This document shows, piece after piece, positions 16,700-24,000 of a stretch of DNA of 64,000 nt. How positions within the stretch are numbered: the first letter of the stretch is position 1; each line of letters opens with the position of its first letter. The stretch is from Lachnospira sp. UBA3790 (lineage in GTDB: Bacteria > Bacillota > Clostridia > Lachnospirales > Lachnospiraceae): the NCBI GenBank assembly GCA_002369135.1, contig DFEY01000003.1, positions 642,338 to 706,337 of the forward strand, in the 5' to 3' direction. The translations under genes were made by a program, and so were the position numbers. The notes below the pieces were generated by a model. That model saw only the letters and a program-made list of their open reading frames with translations, was not told the origin of the DNA and did no database searches.

Positions 16700-17395
16700 T
16701 TAATAAATCAATGTTTTTATATGCCTAAATGCTCTTTGAACATATGGAATTGCAATGATTACAATAGTTATGGCTGCTTCTGCTCCCAAGTATGCTCCGT
16801 TGTATGCAAGCGAGTATGTAACAGCGCCCCAACCTTTCCAGGCATATGTTCCAAAGAATATCCATCCCGATATAAATGCAAAGAAATATCTTCCAAGTAC
16901 ACCGCATATGTATCCGACTAACAATCCACCATATTTATGCTTTTTGTCGAAGTGGTATCCTATTCCAGATAAGCCTAGCGCACCAAACGCTAAAGGATAG
17001 TCAACCAACAACTGTGGCAAAGTCAAAACATATGGATCAATAATCATTTGTAGCATACCATACGCTACGCCTGTTAAAATACCCGCGCCAAAGCCATACC
17101 AGTAACCTATCAAACATATGAACAACATACTCAACAATGTGATGGATCCACCAAACGGAAAAGTAAACAGTTTTATATTTGATGTAATAAACGCTAAAGC
17201 AACACAGATAGCTGATACTGTTAATTGTTTTGCTGATACTCTTTTTTCTCTTTTTCCGACAATGAAAGATGCCGCTATAGTTAAAGCTGCAACTATAATT
17301 ACAATAACTGCAACATATCCCCAAGTAGTTGGAACATACATCTTTCCGCCATATCCATCATCTACAGCTTTTGCAAATATTTTTAAAAATTCCAT
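16700..17395 (-). CDS. thiT: Thiamine ECF transporter S component ThiT
   Basis: 231-residue integral membrane protein with about six hydrophobic segments. It is the substrate-binding subunit that captures thiamine and works with a shared ECF energizing module encoded elsewhere. ThiT-type motifs include FPFGGSITLLSM, GVAYGMLQMIIDPYV, LVDYPLAFGALGL and the late SGWIFFGTYAW. The TPP riboswitch upstream independently supports the thiamine role. The Shine-Dalgarno GGAGG lies within a hairpin of the riboswitch expression platform and is followed by a run of seven T before the ATG. It forms a single-gene unit. Confidence 0.95.
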   Translation of the reverse strand: MEFLKIFAKAVDDGYGGKMYVPTTWGYVAVIVIIVAALTIAASFIVGKREKRVSAKQLTVSAICVALAFITSNIKLFTFPFGGSITLLSMLFICLIGYWYGFGAGILTGVAYGMLQMIIDPYVLTLPQLLVDYPLAFGALGLSGIGYHFDKKHKYGGLLVGYICGVLGRYFFAFISGWIFFGTYAWKGWGAVTYSLAYNGAYLGAEAAITIVIIAIPYVQRAFRHIKTLIY

Positions 17396-17400
17396 AAAAA

Positions 17401-17431
17401 AACCTCCATTGAAACTAGTTCGCTAGAGGTT
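17401..17431 (-). promoter_or_regulatory. Riboswitch expression platform (sequestering hairpin)
   Basis: AACCTC pairs with GAGGTT, the latter containing the thiT Shine-Dalgarno; a small CTAG-CGAA-CTAG element sits inside. On the RNA it is followed directly by U7, so it may act as an SD sequestor, a terminator, or both. Confidence 0.6.
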
Positions 17432-17464
17432 ATATTATTTCATTACAAAAAAAATAATTTAATT

Positions 17465-17546
17465 GCTTCCTTACGTAGGTATTAACCTAATCAAGTTATA
17501 AGGGACAAGACCTAAGTCTATCTCAGCACAGGGCACCCCTAGCGTC
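17465..17546 (-). promoter_or_regulatory. TPP riboswitch (THI box)
   Basis: Read on the minus strand, the THI-box blocks appear in order: CTAGGGGTGCC, CTGAGATAGA, CCCTTATAACTTGAT, and GGTTAATACCTACGTAAGGA. The closing stem P1 pairs GCT with AGC. It lies upstream of thiT, so high thiamine pyrophosphate should turn uptake off. Confidence 0.95.
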
Positions 17547-17563
17547 ATATTTAATTCTTGTAT

Positions 17564-17592
17564 ACTTTACCACTTTTTTAAAAATAAGTCAA
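17564..17592 (-). promoter_or_regulatory. Promoter of the thiT riboswitch transcript
   Basis: Minus strand: TTGACT (17587-17592), 17-bp spacer, TAAAGT (17564-17569) preceded by TGG, giving an extended -10 character. Confidence 0.55.
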
Positions 17593-17620
17593 AAAAGGGA
17601 TGCCGTTTAGCATCCCTTTT
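17593..17620. terminator. Intrinsic terminator of the EF-G-like gene
   Basis: Stem AAAAGGGATGC / GCATCCCTTTT with loop CGTTTA, just after the minus-strand EF-G-like gene; it slightly overlaps the thiT promoter -35. Confidence 0.85.
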
Positions 17621-17634
17621 ATTATTGGTATCCA

Positions 17635-19722
17635 TTAGTCTTCTCTGTTAGCATTTTCCTCGATCTGTTTAGCCTGCACATCACCAGGAGCTTGCTCGTA
17701 TTTGGATACTACGTATTCAAATTCGCCGCTACCACCTGTGATTTGACGGAGGGCTGTGGAATAACCGTATAGTTCTAATACTGGAACTTCAGCTTCGATA
17801 AACTGTTTTCCGCCATCGATAGCTGTCATATTAGAAACACGACCACGTCTCTTATTTAAGTCTCCCATTACATCTCCTGAGTTTTCATCTGGACATGTAA
17901 CTTTAAGTTCTGCAATAGGCTCTAGGAGAACTGGATTAGCCTCCATGAAACCTTTCTTAAACGCGAGTACCGATGCAGTCTTAAATGCCATCTCAGATGA
18001 ATCTACAGGGTGGTAAGAACCGTCTATAAGAGTACACTTTATTCCTACTACAGGATAACCAGCCATAGGTCCTGCCTTAACACACTCCTGAATACCTTTT
18101 TCAACAGCTGGGAAGTAATTCTTTGGTACAGCACCACCAACTACTCTCTCTGCAAACTCATAAGCTGTAGAAAGATCGCCCGATGGCTCAAATTCCATAA
18201 TTACGTCACCATACTGTCCGTGTCCACCGGATTGTTTTTTGTGCTTTCCTTGAACCTGAGACTTACTTCTGATAGTCTCGCGGAAAGCAATTCTAGGTTT
18301 GTGAAGCTCGATTTCAACTTTATATTTGTTCTTTAGCTTAGATGCCATTACTTCAATCTGTTGATCTCCGATACCATAAAGTAATGTCTGTCTGTTTTCA
18401 TCGTCCACTACAAACTTGAAAGTTAAATCTTCGATACAAAGCTTAGTCAAAGCCTGTGCAATCTTATCTTCATCACCTTTGTTCTTAGCAGTGTATGCCA
18501 TATATGTGTAAGGTTTAGACATTGTTGTTGGATGATATTCTATAGCCCATTTCTTTGTCGATAATGTATCACCTGTACGTGTGCTATCTAACTTACCAAT
18601 GGCTCCGATATCTCCTGAATGAAGTTCAGGAACTTCAATAACGTCTTTACCTCTCATAACGTAGAGCTTGTTCAATTTTTCCTCTACGTCCTTGTTTGCG
18701 TTAAATACTGTATCGCCTGCTTTCAAAACACCAGTACGAACCTTCACTAGAGAATACTTTCCAACGAATGGATCCATGATAGTTTTGAATACATAAGCTG
18801 ATACTGGTTTAGAATCATCAAAGTCTGCTACCACTTCTTCACCTGTGTTTACGTCAGTAGCCTTCTTCAATACTTCTGCTTTATCTGCTGATGGGAAATA
18901 TTTTTCAAATCCCTGTAGAAGAGATGTAACACCCTGACATGTGATAGCTGAACCAAGCATAACTGGTACGATATCACAACTAATTACGTTCTGTCTAAGT
19001 GCTGTTGAAATTTCTTCTGTAGTAAAATCTTCGCCTTCGAAATACTTCTCCATTAACTCCTCATCAGACTCTGCCACAGCCTCCATCAAAGCGTCTCTGC
19101 AAGGATCGAGTTCACCGTGAATACTATCAGGAATATCCATTTCCGTATAGTTACCCTGATCATCGGTATACTTTCGTCCACCCATCTTTACTACATTCAC
19201 ATAACCTGTTAGTGAATCACCTTCTATAATAGGCAAATGGAAAGGAGCAATCTTCTTTCCAAATTTATCCTTGAGGTCATGAACTATCTGGGCATAATCC
19301 GCATTTGGATCATCCATATTTGTTACAAAGAACATTCTAGGAATTTGTCTACGTTCACAAATTTCCCATGCTTTAACTGTGCCGACTTCCACGCCAGCTT
19401 TTCCGTTAATAACTATTACAGCAGCATCTGCCACACTCATAGCATCTTCTGCTTGACCGATAAAATCAAAATAGCCTGGGGCATCTAAAATATTGTATTT
19501 CAAACCTTCCCACTCTACAGGAACTACAGACGCACTAATCGAAAACTGTCTGCTAGTTTCCTCTTCGTCATAATCGCTTATAGTGTTTCCATCGACTATC
19601 GTTCCCATTCGATTTATCACACCTGTCGAATATGCGAATGCTTCAGCTAGAGTGGTCTTGCCGGCCCCTCCGTGTCCTAAAAATACAACGTTTCTAATTT
19701 TGGAAGTTTCATATACTTTCAT
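17635..19722 (-). CDS. Elongation factor G-like translational GTPase (EF-G paralogue)
   Basis: 695 residues with the EF-G domain order: GTPase, domain II, and domains III-V ending in EVPVLELYGYSTALRQITGG. The GTP motifs differ from canonical EF-G. The P-loop reads GHGGAGKTT, the G3 motif reads DAPGYFDF instead of DTPGHVDF (the catalytic His is Tyr), and G4 is NMDD instead of NKxD. These features match the EF-G2-like branch, whose role in translocation, ribosome rescue or recycling is uncertain. It is probably not the main EF-G, which normally lies in the str operon with rpsL, rpsG and tuf. The Shine-Dalgarno is a strong AAGGAGG. It has its own promoter and terminator. Confidence 0.88.
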   Translation of the reverse strand: MKVYETSKIRNVVFLGHGGAGKTTLAEAFAYSTGVINRMGTIVDGNTISDYDEEETSRQFSISASVVPVEWEGLKYNILDAPGYFDFIGQAEDAMSVADAAVIVINGKAGVEVGTVKAWEICERRQIPRMFFVTNMDDPNADYAQIVHDLKDKFGKKIAPFHLPIIEGDSLTGYVNVVKMGGRKYTDDQGNYTEMDIPDSIHGELDPCRDALMEAVAESDEELMEKYFEGEDFTTEEISTALRQNVISCDIVPVMLGSAITCQGVTSLLQGFEKYFPSADKAEVLKKATDVNTGEEVVADFDDSKPVSAYVFKTIMDPFVGKYSLVKVRTGVLKAGDTVFNANKDVEEKLNKLYVMRGKDVIEVPELHSGDIGAIGKLDSTRTGDTLSTKKWAIEYHPTTMSKPYTYMAYTAKNKGDEDKIAQALTKLCIEDLTFKFVVDDENRQTLLYGIGDQQIEVMASKLKNKYKVEIELHKPRIAFRETIRSKSQVQGKHKKQSGGHGQYGDVIMEFEPSGDLSTAYEFAERVVGGAVPKNYFPAVEKGIQECVKAGPMAGYPVVGIKCTLIDGSYHPVDSSEMAFKTASVLAFKKGFMEANPVLLEPIAELKVTCPDENSGDVMGDLNKRRGRVSNMTAIDGGKQFIEAEVPVLELYGYSTALRQITGGSGEFEYVVSKYEQAPGDVQAKQIEENANRED

Positions 19723-19784
19723 AAAAACGTCCCTCCTTATAAAATTTTAATCCGGTGAGCATTTCTGCCCCACAACATACTATT

Positions 19785-19813
19785 ATTTTACTCCTTTTTT
19801 TCATCTTACACAA
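19785..19813 (-). promoter_or_regulatory. Promoter of the EF-G-like gene
   Basis: Minus strand: TTGTGT (19808-19813), 17-bp spacer, TAAAAT (19785-19790). It is divergent from the tyrA promoter. Confidence 0.55.
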
Positions 19814-19816
19814 TAA

Positions 19817-19834
19817 AGGTTAAAAGTTTAACAA
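19817..19834. promoter_or_regulatory. Palindrome resembling a Rex operator
   Basis: AGGTTAA-AAGT-TTAACAA; the right half matches the clostridial Rex half-site TTAACAA fully, the left half in five of seven bases. It overlaps the tyrA -35 and lies beside the -35 of the divergent EF-G-like gene. Similarity only. Confidence 0.3.
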
Positions 19835-19855
19835 AGAAACTTTTTCTGTTATAAT
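19828..19855 (+). promoter_or_regulatory. Promoter of tyrA
   Basis: TTAACA (19828-19833), 16-bp spacer, TATAAT (19850-19855). Confidence 0.6.
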
Positions 19856-19908
19856 AACTAAAATGAATTTTGGTTAATGCCTTTGGCGAAGCCGTAATGG
19901 AGTTAATT

Positions 19909-21009
19909 ATGAATAAGAATTTTGGAATAATTGGAATAGGTTTAATAGGCGGTTCTATTGCTAAAACTTTGCGCAAGACTTATCCTGACTGCACTATCAC
20001 CGTGTACAACCGCGGCGAAGAAGCTAGAAAGCTTGCGTTAGATGATGGCACTGCTAATGTTGCAACAGATAAAGTGGATGAGACTTTTAACGCTTGCGAC
20101 TATATTTTCCTTTGCACTCCTGTTGAACATAACACTACTTATCTTTCACAGTTGAAAGACATTATAAAAGATGATTGTATTATCACTGACGTCGGCAGCG
20201 TCAAAGGAAACATTCACAAAGCAGTTAATGAATTAGATATGGAAGAAAACTTTATTGGTGGACACCCCATGGCTGGATCTGAAAAGACTGGCTATGAAAA
20301 TTCTCACAACCATATGTTGGAGAATGCTTTCTATGCTATCACTCCTACTGATAAAGTTTCTAAAGAAAAGGTGGCTGAGTACAAACAGATTGTAACTGAT
20401 ATGGGAGCTATTCCTATTGTATTTTCACCAGAAGAGCACGATCACACAGTTGCAACTATTTCACACTTGCCACATTTGATTGCATCTAGTCTTGTTAACT
20501 TAGTTAAGGATAACGATTCAAAAGAAGAATATATGAAGACTTTGGCGGCCGGCGGCTTCAAAGGAATCACACGTATTGCTTCATCTTCTGCTGATATGTG
20601 GGAACAGATTTGTATGACCAACTCAGAAGAGATTAGCAAGATGCTTCAAAAATATATTGATAGTTTGAAATCTGTTAAGGATGAACTTGATTCTAAAGAT
20701 GCTCCCGCTATACATGATATGTTTGTCGAGAGCAAAGATTATAGGGATAATATCGATAATCTATCAAACAGTATTATCTTAAATCACTTTACATTGTTCT
20801 GCGATATCGTGGATGAATCTGGTGCCATTGCTACTATTGCTACTATACTTGCCACAAACGGAGTTAATATTCGAAACATTGGAATTGTTCACAATAGAGA
20901 GTTTGAAGAAGGCGTGTTGCGTATCACATTCCACAAACAAGACGACGCCGACAAAGCATATGAACAATTAGTAAAACATAAATACAGCGTTATAAAAAGA
21001 TACGAATAA
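19909..21009 (+). CDS. tyrA: Prephenate dehydrogenase with C-terminal ACT domain
   Basis: Converts prephenate to 4-hydroxyphenylpyruvate in tyrosine synthesis. The NAD-binding Rossmann motif is GIGLIGGSIAKTL near the N-terminus; TDVGSVKG and GGHPMAGSEKTGYEN are the signature substrate-site blocks. An ACT domain occupies about the last 75 residues (DESGAIATIATILATNGVNI), suggesting feedback inhibition by tyrosine. I chose the ATG at 19909 (MNKNFGIIG, 366 residues) because TGGAG stands eight bases upstream; the longer frame to 19870 adds residues with no ribosome site. It is monocistronic with its own terminator. Confidence 0.95.
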   Translation: MNKNFGIIGIGLIGGSIAKTLRKTYPDCTITVYNRGEEARKLALDDGTANVATDKVDETFNACDYIFLCTPVEHNTTYLSQLKDIIKDDCIITDVGSVKGNIHKAVNELDMEENFIGGHPMAGSEKTGYENSHNHMLENAFYAITPTDKVSKEKVAEYKQIVTDMGAIPIVFSPEEHDHTVATISHLPHLIASSLVNLVKDNDSKEEYMKTLAAGGFKGITRIASSSADMWEQICMTNSEEISKMLQKYIDSLKSVKDELDSKDAPAIHDMFVESKDYRDNIDNLSNSIILNHFTLFCDIVDESGAIATIATILATNGVNIRNIGIVHNREFEEGVLRITFHKQDDADKAYEQLVKHKYSVIKRYE

Positions 21010-21022
21010 ATCTTTGCAATAA

Positions 21023-21054
21023 AAAAACAGTCCACAAAAATGTGGACTGTTTTT
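21023..21054. terminator. Bidirectional intrinsic terminator
   Basis: 14-bp stem AAAAACAGTCCACA / TGTGGACTGTTTTT with an AAAA loop, between the convergent tyrA and GH16 genes. Confidence 0.9.
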
Positions 21055-21062
21055 TATTTGTT

Positions 21063-24000
21063 TTAAGGAGTATACTCCGCTGTACCCGATTTACCGTAAA
21101 CTGTAGTTCCATCAAGCGTTACATAGTATGGAGTAACATTCCATGTTGATGCTTTTGTTCCATCCATACCTCTAATTGTGTATGTAAAGAAGTATTCTGA
21201 ATCATCAGAGAATACAGTTGGAAGCACTGACTGACTGTCAGCTGTAATCTTAGTATAAACTTTTTCTACCTCTTTAGTAGTCTGCTTGATTGTGCTGCTT
21301 CCGTAAGTACCACTAAATGTAAATCCAACTGATTGATAATCCAATGAATCAATTGTACTTACAAATCTTAGTGCGCTGTGATTGCTACCCCACTGATGTT
21401 TGAATGTTAATACTTTTGCATCAATGAACTTCGCATAAGCATTTCCTGATGTTCCTTCATAAACTGCGGTATAGTCAGCATCTGAGAACCATCCTGCAAA
21501 GATTAATCCGTCCTTTGTTGGATAAATCTCGTTTGTCTTATAAACTTCTACATCATATTGATTGCCTGTCTTTGGCTCTGTCGCCAAAACATTTCGAATC
21601 TGAATATATGAAATATTCGTACCATTCTTAATAGCAATCTCATTTGTATATGATGTCATCGCTGACAAGAATATTACTACGCCTGCGCCCTGTACACCAC
21701 AAATTGTTTGTTCTGTAGCACTTGCGCTCTGACTTACTCCATTGACAAATACTTCAGAAATGCCAGCTGGTACAGTTAGGTATATACCTTGTTGATCTGA
21801 GAATCCAGGTTTCTGAACACTAACAACCTGACTAATCTTTATCTTAGTAGTATCGTTGTAATACCACTGAGTTCCTCCACCAGTAACATTGATCCATTCA
21901 TCACCCAGTGGTTCAGGAGCCTCTGTAGGTTCCTCAGTAGGGGCGTCTGGATATGGATTACCAGATCTAATAATGATTGTATATTCATTATTGAATGTAT
22001 CTGTAATAACTAATGTGTTATCTGCGTTTTCATTAAGACCTGCTATCGGAACTCTTACATACGCACCTGCCCAAATGTCCATAGCATTTCCATTTAAGCT
22101 TGCGCTCTTGTAATTAGGTTTCAATATGGCTGCGGAACCTGCAATGTATAGTGATGTTCCTTCTTTTTGGAATACACCATTAAACTCATCAGTTGTCTTC
22201 TTATCAACAATACAAATCTTATAATCCGAACCATCTGTAGCTGCCTTCCACTCTTGATGACTATATGGATCAACCGCACCTTGTGTAGCAGGCTCTGCTG
22301 TAGTAGTTGGTGCTGCTGTGGTGGTTGGTTCTGCTGTAGTAGTTGGTGCCACTGTAGTAGTTGGTTTAGCTGTAGTTGTTGGTGCTACTGTTGTAGTAGT
22401 TGGTGCCACTGTGGTTGTGGTTGGTGCTACTTTGCCAGCAAACTCTTGTGTACCGCGACCAATCTCATCACCATTGTGGTCGTATGCTACCACGATCAAT
22501 GTGTAAGTAGTGTTATCTTCTAGGTATGTTCCATCCTTTGTTCTGATAACAGTATCTACCCATGTGTCTGTTGAACCTACTGTTCCTTGGTCACTCCAAC
22601 ACCATCCGTTCGCAGCAATCGCTTTGTTATCATCTGTTTCTTCATTAATATATGACTTATATCCAGCTGCTCCAGGAACTTTGTTCCAGTGTGTATAGAT
22701 TGCATAATAAGTATTTTCACCTTGAGTCAAATCTTGTCTATAAGAATCATAGAATTCGACATCTCCACCTATTACTTCTGGTTCAGTAATAGTAATTTCT
22801 TTTGTTCCATACCCAACCTTCTGATTAAAGGCATTGTATGCTTCTACTATAAGTGTATATGTTTCGCCTACTTCAATAGTAATTGAACCATCTCTAGTTC
22901 TTGCAACCTTATCAACCTTAGTCATAGGTTGTGTTGCTTGATCATTGAATATCCAGCCATTATTTAGTGTGGCTGCAGCGTGGTCATTATCCACCTGTCC
23001 TAGATATACATATGCTTTGGCTGTTCCTTCCGGATTAACCCAATCAGCCCAAAGATTTCCGTTTGCTTCAATATCATCTGTTAAAGCTCTGATATTAATA
23101 TCTTGAACATCAGGATCATCATCTGGTTTAACAATTTCATTTACTTCAAATGTAAGTGTAGTCTGACCAACATCTAGTTTACCAGCCAAGTTAATTGTCT
23201 TACTGTATGAAGTTGATTCATCTGTTGTATCTTCAAACAAGACCGTTCCATTAGCCTTAAGCTTAATACTGTATGTCTTAGCCGAATCTAATCCTGTTTT
23301 GTTTACGTGTAGTTGCTGACACCAATCTTGATTGGCTACTCCAGCACTCAAAACATTGATTGGCAACGAGTACATATCAGTTGTCTGGTTGCTAACATCA
23401 ATATCTGCACTACCCCAAGAGCCACAATAGATTGCTGTGATACCTTGTACCGCATTGTAATCTGCTCCATCTTCTACTACAAAGCTTCCATCAGCCTGTC
23501 TATGCAACCATCTATCAGTACATGAAATCCAATTGTTAACTGGACCTTCTGTTTGCGCCTCTGTAGTGGTTGGTGCCACTGTGGTAGTAGGCGCTGCTGT
23601 GGTAGTTGGTTTAGCTGTAGTAGTTGGTGCAGCTGTGGTAGTTGGTTTTGCTGTAGTGGTTGGTGCAGCTGTTGTAGTTGGTTTTGCTGTAGTTGTTGGC
23701 GCTACTGTTGTGGTAGGCTTAGCTGTAGTAGTTGGCGCCACTGTTGTAGTTGGTGCACTAATTGTATATTGAACTGGATCACATTTCATTGTTTCACCAA
23801 ATGTATCTGTTGTTGGTAGTGAAATTTGATATGAACGTGTACCATATCCAAATTCAGTTTTTGCTATTGTTCCGTTCTTAGTAACCTGACAAAAATATTC
23901 GCCATCTACATATAAATTGGCTGTATTACCACTCGTGGACCAAGAAAAACGTAGCGAACTTCCATAACCCATCACCGAGAACCCAGTAGGCGCCGCCTTT

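Noticed and set aside
22167..22523. Open frame rich in Cys, Trp and Ser on the plus strand
   Set aside because: It is the antisense of PTTT linker repeats in the GH16 gene; the same applies to frames near 23533-23819, 24639-24893 and 25089-25427.
23555..23765. Regularly spaced repeats that could suggest a CRISPR array
   Set aside because: Units are 15-18 bp, have no unique spacers and are in frame within a coding sequence.
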